This document shows, in pieces, positions 32,511 to 43,126 of a DNA stretch of 64,000 nt (the stretch's first letter is position 1; each line of letters begins with the position of its first letter). A model generated the notes under the pieces. That model searched no databases. It was not told the DNA's origin and saw nothing but the letters and a program-made list of their open reading frames with translations. The stretch lies in contig JAHBBC010000010.1 in the NCBI GenBank assembly GCA_019915015.1, positions 496,001 through 560,000 on the forward strand, written 5' to 3'. The position numbers and the translations under genes were made by a program. Source of the DNA: Auriscalpium vulgare (lineage: Eukaryota; Basidiomycota; Agaricomycetes; Russulales; Auriscalpiaceae).

Positions 32511-35500
32511 ATGGCAGCCCCAAGGGACTATCGTTGTCAAGGCTGCTCGCGTTCGTTCACACACATCGGCCTGCAGCGCCACCTCGATACTACGACCAAC
32601 CAAAGTTGTCGGCAGCACCGAGATCGTAATCTGATCTATCCTGGTCCGCCCCCTCCTCAGCGCAATCCAACGCCCCGCGCAGGCCCCAGCGGTCGTGTTC
32701 GGTCGCCGTCGCCAGCACAAGGCAGTCCTGATGGCTCGCATGGTGGGTCAAATGCTGCTATGGACGTCGATGAAGACGTGGTCGATCAACCCGCGGTCAC
32801 TCACCCTCTCCTCGATGAGCATGGCGAGGACGGCATGGACTGGCATCCCGGCGTTCAGGAGGCCGCCGCACGCGTCTCTGACATGGAGGGACCTGCAGAC
32901 AGTGACGATGACGAGGAGGAGGAGGGCCCAGTCGATGAACGCGATGCGGTCGAGCTCAACGACGCTCGCGAGCCGCCCGAGGAGCTGCACGCAGATGTAC
33001 CTCACGCCGACGCTGCCCGTCCAGAGACCGTTGGCTCGGCCCCGCAGGTCGACGACGACGCGCTGTGGGACGACCCGGAGATCATTCCTTTCACAGAGGG
33101 CAAAGCCGGTGCGCCTGTTGGTGCAGATGAAAACTCTGGCTATAACGAATATGGCGAGGACGTCGCACAGGTCGAAGGAAATCCATGGCATCCATTCCCA
33201 TCGAAGGTGGCATGGGAGATCGCGCGTTGGGCCAAACTCCGCGGGCCCACGTCCACTGCACTGACCGACCTTCTAACGATCGAAGGGGTGCGTTCAGTCG
33301 AACCATTACCTCCTTGTCTAACGCCTCCCGCAGGTTTCAGACGCTCTCAACCTGCCGTACAAAAATGCAAAGGAGCTCAACGCGATCATCGATGGCCACC
33401 TTCCGCGCCGCCCGACATTCATGCACGACCTGGTCGAGGTCGCAGGTGAAAAATTCGATTTCTACCACCGCGACGCCCTCGAGTGCATCAAGGCGCTCTA
33501 TGGCGATCCCGAGTTTGCCCCTTACATGAAATATGCCCCTGAACGGCACTACTCTGACAAGGATCAAACAATTCGAGTGTATCATCAGATGCACACCGGC
33601 AAATGGTGGTGGCGGGTACAGGTGAGTCGCGATGCTATTGTCTACTCCGTCAAATGGCTGATCCACGCTCCAGCGTCTTCTTGAGCGCATGAAGGAGGGG
33701 GCCACTGTCGTTCCTCTTATCGTCTCCACGGACGCAACTCAATTGACAACATTTCGAAACAAGTCCGCATACCCTGTCTATCTCACGATTGGCAATATTC
33801 CGAAAGAGATTCGGAGAAAGCCTTCTCGCCGTGCTCAGATCCTTCTTGGGTATCTGCCGACCTCACGCCTGACCCACATCAAGAATAAAGAGACGCGCCG
33901 CCTCGCCCTCGCGAACATGTTTCACGCATGCATGCGTCGAATTATGAAGTCTCTCGAAGATGCGGGACTGCATGGCGTGCAGATGGCCGGCGGTGACGGC
34001 GTTGTGCGTCGGTGCCACCCGATCCTCGCCGCGTACGTTGGAGACTATCCGGAGCAGTGTCGCGTGGTTGGCTGCAAGAACAAGCACTGCCCGAAGGGTT
34101 GCGTGATGGAACCGGGAGACCTTGGCAAGTGGATGGAGTTCGACGAGCGGAACTTGGACGATGTGCTCGCAGCCCTGCAAACTACAGAAGATGGGCCCGA
34201 CGCTTTTATCGCGGCCTGCCATGAAGCGGGGATCAAGCCCATACACCATCCATTCTGGCAGGACCTCCCATTCACCAATATCTACCAGTCAATCACTCCC
34301 GACGTGTTGCACCAGCTGTACCAGGGCATGGTGAAGCACCTTATCTCCTGGCTCAAAAAAATCTTTGGCGAAAGCGAAGTCGACGCCCGCTTCGCACGTC
34401 TGCCTCCAAATCACAATCTGCGTCTCTTCTCGTCTGGAATATCTCACCTGTCGCGCGTAACAGGCCAGGAGCACAAAGACATCTGCCGCGTACTTCTCGG
34501 TGTCATCGCTGACATACCTCTGCCGAATGGTGCACGCACGGCTCGAATCGTTCGCGCGGTTCGCGCCCTCCTCGACTTTGTCTACTTTGCGCAGTACCCG
34601 ACACACTCCTCCAACACGCTGGTTTACCTTGATGAAGCCCTTGCTCGTTTCCATGAAAACAAGGACGCGTTCGCCGATCTCGGGGCAGTCCACAGTTTCG
34701 AGCTTCCCAAACTACATTCGATGCTTCACTACTCCGAATCGATCAAGCTGTTAGGTACGACAGATAATTACAACACAGAATACTCCGAACGCCTGCACAT
34801 AGACCTAGCGAAGGACGCTTATCTATCCACCAACCACAAAGATGAGTACCCACAAATGACGACTTGGCTTCTGCGCCGGGAGAAGATCTTGCGACACGAC
34901 TTGTTCATCAAATGGCGACTCAACGGCTCCCCCGCTATCGGCGACCTGGAACCCGCGATGACCCCGCGACACCTGCGCATGAAGATCCCTCGCTTCCCTA
35001 GTGTCAAGGCAGTTTCTTTCGCGGATGTCGCCGGTCGCTACGGTGCAGATCGCTTCCGAAATGCGATGGCTCGGTATATCCTACAGTGGAATAATCCAGA
35101 CTGGTCCGCATCCCGCGTGAACCGAATCGCAGAGACTTACACGTTCTCATTTCGTTCCGTTGCTGCATATCACAAGGTTAAGTTCTGGCACCCCGATGCT
35201 CAAGGTCAAGACGACGCACCTCAGACCCTGGACTGCGTCTATGCACGCCCCAAATATCGCGATACCCTGCGTCGACTGCGGGATGGCCGGTTCGACACGG
35301 CACTAATTGATGATGGGGAAGCGGACGAGGACGAGACACCGGTACACGGTGCGTTTCTGTTCGATGACCGTGTACGCTGTGACTGATACCCGCTGTTTCA
35401 GGTTTCAGAGTGGTGCAGGTCAGGATGGTATTCTCATTGTCTCAAACGGCCATGGAAACCACGTTCACAAGCACAAACGCAACCCGCACACCCCCGACGC

Positions 35501-35766
35501 ATTTTGCGTACATTGAGTGGTTCACCAAGTTTGCAGCAAATCCGGATGGCAACAGTCAGATGTACAGAGTGTCGCGACTGGTAGAGGATGGGCGACGAGT
35601 CGCGAGCATTGTACCTGTGGCCCGCCTCCGGCGGAGCATTCACCTGGTGCCGCTGTTCGGTCGCCAGGTCTCTCTGGCTTGGACGAGCTCAAATGTGTTG
35701 GACAAAGCACAACAATTCTATGTAAATTGTTTTATGGATCGTACAACATATCTAACAGTGTACTAG
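32511..35766 (+). CDS. Plavaka-family transposase
   Basis: Four exons (32511-33287, 33334-33621, 33674-35348, 35402-35766) give 1034 residues; all three introns are about 50 nt with GT-AG ends and keep frame. An N-terminal Cys/His finger (YRCQGCSRSF...RHLD) is followed by an acidic region. The core holds the family signature STDATQLTTF...YPVYLTIGNIPK, whose Asp is a likely catalytic acid, then a Cys-rich insert (CRVVGCKNKHCPKGC) and TPDVLHQLYQGMVKHL. The C-terminal module has AYIEWFTKF and NVLDKAQQFYVNCFMDRTTY, also seen in this family. It should mobilise the surrounding 27-bp-ended element. No stop or frame break was found, so it may be active. Confidence 0.88.
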
Positions 35767-35772
35767 CTTTAG

Positions 35773-37571
35773 CTACTTACGTTCGAACCCCTTCATGTCC
35801 TTAGCTAGGTCACTCCACTTTGAGAAGAAGCCCAACACCTCCTTCCATCGCCCAGCGGCTGCGTCCCGGAACTTGCGCGCGAGCGCGGGGGCCTCTTGCT
35901 CCATCGTGCGCTCGGTTCGGAAGCCGTAGGACCACCAACGGACCAGCCCTCCGGCCATGTGCTGCGTGAACGACTGCCTAGTCTCCCCAGGCTGAATCGC
36001 CGTGTTCGAGTGGGTGATGATGGCCGAAGGGAGGAGGATGGTGGATCCCGGAGGGAATTCGATGAGGAGGTTCAGGTCCCAGAGCACCAAATGGCCCCCA
36101 AGATGATGGTCGAAGTTGCCCAGGGCTGTGACTGCGCACCAGCCATACGGCACGTTGCGGGAATCACGATGGGGAATGGTTGCCGCGTACGGCCCAAAGT
36201 TGAAGGTCGCGGCCGGGAAGAAGCTGTTGTCGAACGGCTTGCGTAGCTCGGGGTCGTCCGCGCAAACGTCCGTGATGACGTGGTCGAGATGGTGATAGAG
36301 TCGCGGCGCTCCTGTAGATACGCCGGCTGTATGCTAGTCAGAGGTTTGTTGGCACCAATGATAGAGGCACGCACCGTTCGTATGGCCCGAGATACGCACG
36401 AATGCGTCGTGCTGCACGAGGCGCCCCAGTGAATCTCTCTGTTTGTTATTTTTGTACGGTATGTTGAAGGGTCGCTGTCCGAGCATCGCATCAGCGCCGC
36501 TAGATAAGTCTGCAATGGCCACGCACCTTGTTCCCCCCTCCGAAGGAGAAGCCCGTGCTGAGGAGAGAATACGTGCCTCTTTCGTGCTTTTGGGGAGGCG
36601 GGAGCTTGCAATGCGTCTGCTCTTCGTCCATGGCCGCGCTCGCACTTGTCCCCACGTCCTTCCAAGAGGGATCTCCCTGCGGGGCCCCCAGCATGTATGC
36701 CATGACGCGTTGCTCGCTGTCGACGACTACATGGCTATCGCTGGTCAAATTGGTTAGCAATGACATGCGTCAGCCTGACTGGCTGTGCTTACCGGCCCTC
36801 CCAGCGCTTGCGGGTGAAAGCGGGGTCCTTGAGGAGTTCCTCGGCCTCGACGACCATGTCTTTGAAGGGAAGAGCGGCTGGGCATAGGCCGGGCTTGGCC
36901 ACAAACGCTCCCTTGGCAGCGGGCAGCGACTCCGCATCTTGGGCCATCGGCGTGACGGCAGGCTTGCTGTACTTTCTGATCATATTCTTGTTTGGCGCGG
37001 GGAGGCCCGAGGAGCCAAAGGTGCGCTGCTTCTCCTTGCGCTTCTTCTGGCGAGTACGCTTGTAGAAGTGCGCAAGGCTTTCCTTGAGGCCAGGACCGGA
37101 GGAGGGCACAGATCGTTTTGGAGGGCGGACGCCTTGAGCGGCGATCACAGATGGAGCCTCGGTTGCCAGCGGACCCGAGGTTTGCGGCAAGGAGGCGGGC
37201 GCGCGGGGCGCGTTGGATGGCGGGGGTGCCTGGGGCGAAGAATCCATGGTATCGTCGTCTTCGGAGACATCAGAGAGAGCGTCGTAATCTGGTACGCCGT
37301 CGTCTTCGCGAGAGAGCGAATCTTGAAGGGCCGAGACGAAGTCAAAGGACGTCGGTACCTCGAGAACCCAATAGGGCGTATATTCTTTGTGGTTGCGAAG
37401 CGGCTGGGAGAAGTGATGAGCAAGTGGTCAGAGGCGGAGGCGCCTGCAACTCACCATGTTTTGTTGGAAGGAGACACAGCAATGAGCAGAGGCCTGCAGA
37501 GAACGCGTGGTCAGCATGGCTGTCAACAGGTAACGGACAAGCCAAGAGTCGCCTTGAGTGGCGTCATGCAT
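35773..37571 (-). CDS. TET/JBP-type 2-oxoglutarate/Fe(II) DNA oxygenase
   Basis: Exons read as 37571-about 37452, 37403-36793, 36740-36527, 36474-36375 and 36326-35773; introns are about 50 nt and phases agree from 37403 on. The first exon and start are uncertain. The catalytic core shows PHRDSRN (H-x-D iron ligands), NFDHHLGGHLVLWDL, the third iron ligand in ITHSNTA, and the 2-oxoglutarate Arg in GETRQSFTQ. The N-terminal part is Lys/Arg-rich (RTRQKKRKEK). TET/JBP enzymes oxidise 5-methylcytosine or thymine in DNA. Fungal genes of this class are reported to be expanded beside KDZ transposons; here the gene sits inside Plavaka ends. All expected ligands are present. Confidence 0.85.
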
Positions 37572-37994
37572 GGCAAAGAGAGGACTTTCCTGGTACGTTG
37601 GTATGCAAGAGTGGCCGACGAAGGGGGAGGGGAGGCGAAGGATGCAGCAGTGCGCAGGTTTGGGGCAGGGATTTATAGCTGGTGACAACACGACGGGGTT
37701 CTCAGTCAGTTAAAATCAAATGATGGAGGCGCTCGCACTCACTGATGCGGCCAATGCACGGCCGCGCGCTCCAAGTCAACGGCGGGAGCTTATCAACTCA
37801 GACGCGCCCCGGTCTTGAAGGGACGAGCGTGGCGATAGAAGTACGCGCAGAACAGCAGTACGCGCTTGTGTCGACGTGTTTTGTTGATAAGTCGCGTCGC
37901 GTCGGTGGCGTCTTCTGCACAGCCACAGCCGTACTCGGAAGCATTCGCAGGCTTTCCCCTTGGCGACGCCGCGCGCTCTTGTGCACTTCCCACC

Positions 37995-38665
37995 ATGGAG
38001 CATCAAGCCCTCCAGGTCAATGTCAACATCACACTCGCCCGCCCCGGACAATACGTGCGTGACGGCCGCCCCGGCGCTGCTCGCATGCTGACCTCCCAGC
38101 TCTGTAGGCTATAGAATTCCCCGGGCTGCCGATTGCCTGGTGGGCTGGAGCTCACCAGGCGCCTGCGACTTTCTTCGCGGGCAGCTTCAACGCACCTGCC
38201 CCCGCGCCTAGCTTCCCCACCCCCGAGCCTGCAGCACCCGCGCACAACACCGACGCGCCCGCCAACCCCACCCCATCCTTCGTCACTAGCGCCGCCGTCC
38301 TTGTCGCCCCCATCCCCACCCCGATCTTCACCGCGCCCGATTTCCTCACCGCACTGCCCTCCACTGGTGGAGCCGCAGCGGACGTCCCGCCCACTGGTGC
38401 GCCGCGAACGCCCCCGCCGTCCCCTGCGATTGCCCGCGCCCGCGCCCGCGCTGCGTCCACGTCCATGGATGACGAGGCCCCGATCACTCCCCTCACGCCG
38501 GCTCCCATCCACAGGCGCAACCGAGCCCCTCGCACAAGCCCCTCTCCCCCTCCGATGCCTCCGATGCCGAACACGAGCGCTGGCGGCGACTTGTCATGGC
38601 TCAGCCCGTTCGGTGGTGCGCTCGCGATCATTCGCGACGACGCGGTGGAGCCAATCGTTATCTGA
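37995..38665 (+). CDS. Small Pro/Ala-rich protein, Plavaka element cargo
   Basis: Two exons, 37995-38054 and 38108-38665, joined by a 53-nt GT-AG intron, give 205 residues (MEHQALQVNVNITLARPGQY, then AIEFPGLPIAWW). The rest is Pro/Ala/Thr-rich and disordered, ending in GGDLSWLSPFGGALAI and VEPIVI. No domain is recognised. It is divergent from the oxygenase gene, with 420 bases between the starts. 38666-39039 is non-coding and has two GCAAGCTGACYTC-like repeats at 38705 and 38815. Confidence 0.5.
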
Positions 38666-39039
38666 GGGGTGCTTGGTATGTCCTGCGCGCATCGCTCTCC
38701 ATCCTCAAGCTGACTCATTTCCTCTACAGTCTTCAAAATATAATCTGCGATGACGCAGATCGCTCCTTGTTCGATAGCTTCTTGGTACGTCCGCCCGTGC
38801 ATCGCTCTCAGTCCGCAAGCTGACCTCTATCGTCTGCAGTCTTCAGACTTTTTCTATATTAGCTTGCCACTGTGTGCTTCGCCGCTGCTTTGTTACCACA
38901 ATCCATACCAACTCATTTACCCTAGTAGTTTCATGTACCATGCTTGTTCAATAGACTGCAATTTTGTGCCCCACATTCTGCCAAGACCCAGGGACAGCGC
39001 ATGCGCTACAAGCAGAAGTTGTACAGCCAGCTAAATAGT

Positions 39040-40065
39040 CTACAGAGGACATTCGCCCTTCGCCCTTCGCCTGTCCGTCTCCCCCACCGAGTCCTCGCGC
39101 AGTCGCTTCACCCCTGAGAGCGCGGGCTCGTCCGTGGCGGCTGGCGTAGCATCGTGTTGCCCGCGTTCTGTCAGAACAACCGGAATGCGGGCTACGGGAG
39201 ACGGGCTCGGCGGTTCGTCTGGGAGTCGCAATGCCTTTTGAAATGGAACGGGCATGGGATGGCGCGGGTTGCGGGGTGGACGCTCGCCCGTATCGTCCTC
39301 AGGGAAAGACGGTGAGAATGGGTCTGCAGCTCCTGCCGGAGAGCCAACAACGGATGAGCTACTGGCCTGCGCGCGTGGGCTCTTGAAGAACGACGGTGGA
39401 AAGCAGCCTGGGCCCCACTGCGGCGTGGACGGCTCGGTCTCGGAGCCAGACTGCGGCGTGCGGGGAGGGACGAGTCGAAAGGGGTGGCTATGGTTGGGCG
39501 ATGCATCCATGGAAATGGTCGAAAGGGGGGTGCGTACGTTGTGCGCTGGCTCGTCGTCTGATTCCTCTGAATCCGAGCGCAGAAGAATGGCTTGAATACT
39601 GGAGGGCATATCTTGGAAATGCGGGAATGGCAGCGCACCGGGCTCATTTTCTGGGTAATCAAAGGATGATGCAGGGGAGTATGTGGCCTGGGACTCGGAC
39701 GAGGGATGTGCATCGGCGTGCATACTGTCAGCGCAGCCCGATTCGGCGGCTGGAGTCGTCTGCAATGCCTTATAATCGGAGGCTGGGATGGTGAGAAGAT
39801 CTTCTGGTTGGGAGTCTGGTACTTCCCAGTCCTCCTCGTTGTCGGGGATCGCGCGAGGGGGCTCCGAGGGGGGCGGCGGGGTGGGCGTGCGCGCAGGGTC
39901 CGATTCATGCACGGGCTGTACGGTGGATTCAAGGCAAAATTCGGGGACTGCCAGGAACGCAGTTGTCGGTGAAATCTGGGTGACAGCTGTCCCCATGTCA
40001 TGCTCGACAGGCCAGCTCCGGTGCTGCTGCAGTCCAGGTGCGGCCTCGAGCCGGATCCTCTGTGT
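39040..40065 (-). CDS. Pro/Ser-rich acidic protein, Plavaka element cargo
   Basis: One long exon ends at 39040. The first ATG in it is at 39996 (MGTAVTQISPTTAF), but the frame is open back to about 40065 with protein-like sequence (RLEAAPGLQQHRSWP), so an upstream exon is likely. 318 residues from that ATG are disordered: Pro/Ser/Asp/Glu-rich, with DNEEDWEVPDSQPEDLL and a basic end (GVKRLREDSVGETDRRRAKG). No known domain. A nuclear role is only suggested by the basic tail. Confidence 0.5.
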   Translation of the reverse strand, partial: TQRIRLEAAPGLQQHRSWPVEHDMGTAVTQISPTTAFLAVPEFCLESTVQPVHESDPARTPTPPPPSEPPRAIPDNEEDWEVPDSQPEDLLTIPASDYKALQTTPAAESGCADSMHADAHPSSESQATYSPASSFDYPENEPGALPFPHFQDMPSSIQAILLRSDSEESDDEPAHNVRTPLSTISMDASPNHSHPFRLVPPRTPQSGSETEPSTPQWGPGCFPPSFFKSPRAQASSSSVVGSPAGAADPFSPSFPEDDTGERPPRNPRHPMPVPFQKALRLPDEPPSPSPVARIPVVLTERGQHDATPAATDEPALSGVKRLREDSVGETDRRRAKGECPL

Positions 40066-40757
40066 AGAGTATAGAATGAGTACGCAATTAAAGAAAAGAA
40101 AAAAGAAAAAAAAGGCTTACGACAGTGCGGCCTGTGGGAGAAAAAGATCCTGTGGATGCCAGGGGGGTATAATAAAAGTCAACGGCACCGGGGCCGTTCA
40201 GCAGGACATCGATGAAGTCAATATTCTCCTGTAGTAGGAAGACTTGCTGGTAGTGGGCCGGTGCTAAGCACGGCAGGTACGATTCCATTTCTAATGGTCT
40301 GTGAATATCATTATGTAGTTAATGTTAGTATCCATTTGCTGCGGCTACAACCTCTACTTGATGGAAGTTTGAAATGCAGTAGAGAGTCTGCATGTACTGA
40401 GAATAGTGAATGGTGTTGAAGGTAGTGATATGCAAGTGAAAGATTGACCTGTCTCAGTCATATCTAAAGTTCAATCTGTGGCATCATGGGTAGCCCTGAT
40501 ACTCCTCGCTCTGCGCTACGAGGCAATCGTTCGCCAATTTTCGCACTTTTGACAAGTCAACATTCACACAATTTCAGAATCGCAGCATCGCACAGCAGTG
40601 TTCCGACCATCCGATTAGTCTCTCCAAATGCTCGCAAGCTTGGACCAGAGTTCCAACCACTTGTCACAGATGTCGTGAGATTGGATGGAACGTAGAGCCG
40701 TCCAAGTGAGCAACTGGGGGCGATGGGGTCACCTATTCAGTGACGCGACATGTCGTC

Positions 40758-41849
40758 TGTTGAGGATCGGCTCCACGCACAAGGACGATGAGGGACAACA
40801 AAGGATATTCGAATTAGCGCCGGGTAGCGTATACGAAGCTGGGCGTAATCCGTAAGGGATATCGTAGCAAAAGAGCTAGCTACATGTCCACGGAATAAGG
40901 TTCGTATGTACTGTACAGTACCCGGAAGATGCCGGTGCGGCGTTGAGCTCGACATGCACGTGATATTCCAACACACTCCCTCGAGCGAAAACGCCAACAG
41001 GAAACAGAGACAGAAAATGGGAAGGGGGATTCAAAGGGGGATGGGAAAAGCATAACAGCAGAAGGAAGAGATAGAAGATGATGACATGCCTAGTAACCCC
41101 AGACAGTAGGAGATCCTAGCGCCTGACCCAACTCCTGGACTGATCCTGCCACTCCCTGGCTCTGGACGCACTTCCAGCCTGTCCAACCTGACCAACTTCC
41201 AAGCCCATGTCTTCATCTCCCTGCCAGCCAACCAACCACTCGGTGATGCAATTGCGCACCTAAAGCCCCGAAGCCGGACTCTCTCTGTGTGGCTGGATGC
41301 CACCTATCTCAAGAGCAGACGATGCTCTGTGAGGCGTGAGCCTCATGTCCCGTAGCGCGGACAACGGATGACGACGACAGCGAGGACGGCGGAACATCGA
41401 GTGAGGGGGGGAATCGGAAAGGAGCGTCGAAGAAGGGGGAAGGGATTTAAGGCCCAATGACGAGACAAGTGTTATGCCCACCTGGGCTACGACGCGAGGT
41501 TCGGTTACGCGAAGGCGCTGCGGCACGAGGTCCAGTTACGTGCCCACGATGCACGGCTGAGACAGGACAGCCGGTGTCCACTGTCAAGGCAAGAGGCCGG
41601 TCGATATTCCCAACGACCAAGGTAGACGGATTATGTTGAGGATCGGCTCCACGCACAAGGACGATGAGGGACAACGAAGGATATTCGAATTAGCGCCGGG
41701 TAGCGTATACGAAGCTGGGCGTAATCCGTAAGGGATATCGTAGCAAAAGAGCTAGCTACATGTCCACGGAATAAGGTTCGTATGTACTGTACAGTACCCG
41801 GAAGATGCCGGTGCGGCGTTGAGCTCAACATGCACGTGATATTCCAACA
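40758..41849. mobile_element. TRIM (miniature LTR retrotransposon)
   Basis: Two 216-bp direct repeats (40758-40973 and 41634-41849) begin TGTTGAGG and end CCAACA; they differ at two bases. A 5-bp duplication TCGTC lies at 40753-40757 and 41850-41854. The 660-bp interior has no gag or pol. A minus-strand frame near 41620-41560 contains TVDTGCPVSAV, which faintly recalls a retropepsin active site, so this may be a deletion product of a larger element. Confidence 0.9.
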
Positions 41850-42794
41850 TCGTCCGGGCAAGGCAACATGTAGCTGTCCGGGAGTCGTCCTTTCAGAACG
41901 ACGGGATGTGTGAGTGGTACGAGAGACAGGCGTTGTCTCTCAAGGAAGCTGGGTCCTATGCCTAATCCCTCATGTGTACTTTCGGAGTGTCTCGATGAAG
42001 TACGCTGGGTGAGGGTGTAAGGCAAGAAGGATGATATTAAGTAAGCAACCGCGGTGCGTAAATACAAATACAGACTAAGGAACCAGTAACACTGTGGGGT
42101 TGCAATCAAAGGTATTCAAAGGTATCACAAGAGTAGGAAGAGAACAATATAAGTAGGATATCCAACATGTCAGTGACACAACTGTCACAGTTGTCTCACA
42201 GTCAGCTTATTATTCTCCTGGGTCTCATCTTGTCCCATCGTCATCCCATTAGCCGTTGTGCGAGCTCTACGTTGCTCTGACTGTCTTGCGACACCGGCTA
42301 TTACAGTTGCATTGCTCTCGTCCCGCAGTGATTGCACCCTCGCTCGTGTCGCACTACTCATCCTAGTCTTCCAACCATTGCCCTTGCTCTTCTGACTAGT
42401 CACATGAGTGCAATGGTTCAGTGTTGTTGTCTGCACTCCTCTCTGTTGTTCTGACCATATTTCGATGATTGTGCACACAGTGCAGTGTGCAGTCGTTCCC
42501 AGTTGCTTGCAACACACATCCTCTCCTCCAACCCCTCGTTGATGATTCTCCGACTGATCACGCATTCCAACCATCACCTCTGATTGCACACCTCCCTACT
42601 CTCATCGGAGACGCGCTCTGATCATCTTCGGGAGCCTGGCACTCGCTCGCACACATTGCAGTACCCTCTTCAGCGCTCAAGGGATCTGGTACTATCTGAC
42701 ACATTACCACTATACTACATGTGGGTGCCCATCATCGCTGTGCATGAACTTGCTCAGCAACATTGTGCATTGCTCCGTGAAACATGGACTCAAC

Positions 42795-42870
42795 CATGCC
42801 CCAATTAATACCTGGCCGGCCTCGCTCGCATGCTTGCACAGGCCGCCAGGTATTGATCAGGGGCATGGTC
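42795..42870. repeat. Long hairpin in Y2
   Basis: Arms of about 28 bases (CATGCCCCAATTAATACCTGG on one side) close over a CTCGCATGCTTG loop. The equivalent in Y1 is at about 1650-1730. It lies just before a B-box-like GTTCAATTTC. Confidence 0.6.
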
Positions 42871-43046
42871 TGCAGTTCAATTTCTGATAGAAACACTTAT
42901 ATGTACTTCACTCCGCGTAGTACTTTGGCTAGAGCTCAGACATGACATGATTTCTGGATGCACGAATGGGGATGTGACAGACTTAGATGCTTTGAAAAGC
43001 CTAGAGGAATAGTCTATAACATATGTATTGATGTATATATTGTCAA

Positions 43047-43126
43047 TAGCTCTGTAGTCTAGTGGTATCTGCACTGTATAGTCTTCAAAACTTGGAGGTT
43101 TGCAGTTCAATTCCTGTTATAAACAG
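43047..43126 (+). other. tRNA-derived segment in Y2
   Basis: It has an A-box-like TAGTCTAGTGGTAT, a B-box-like GTTCAATTCC and then TTTT, spaced as in a tRNA. The acceptor arm does not pair. It is the relative of 915-991 in Y1. Confidence 0.5.
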
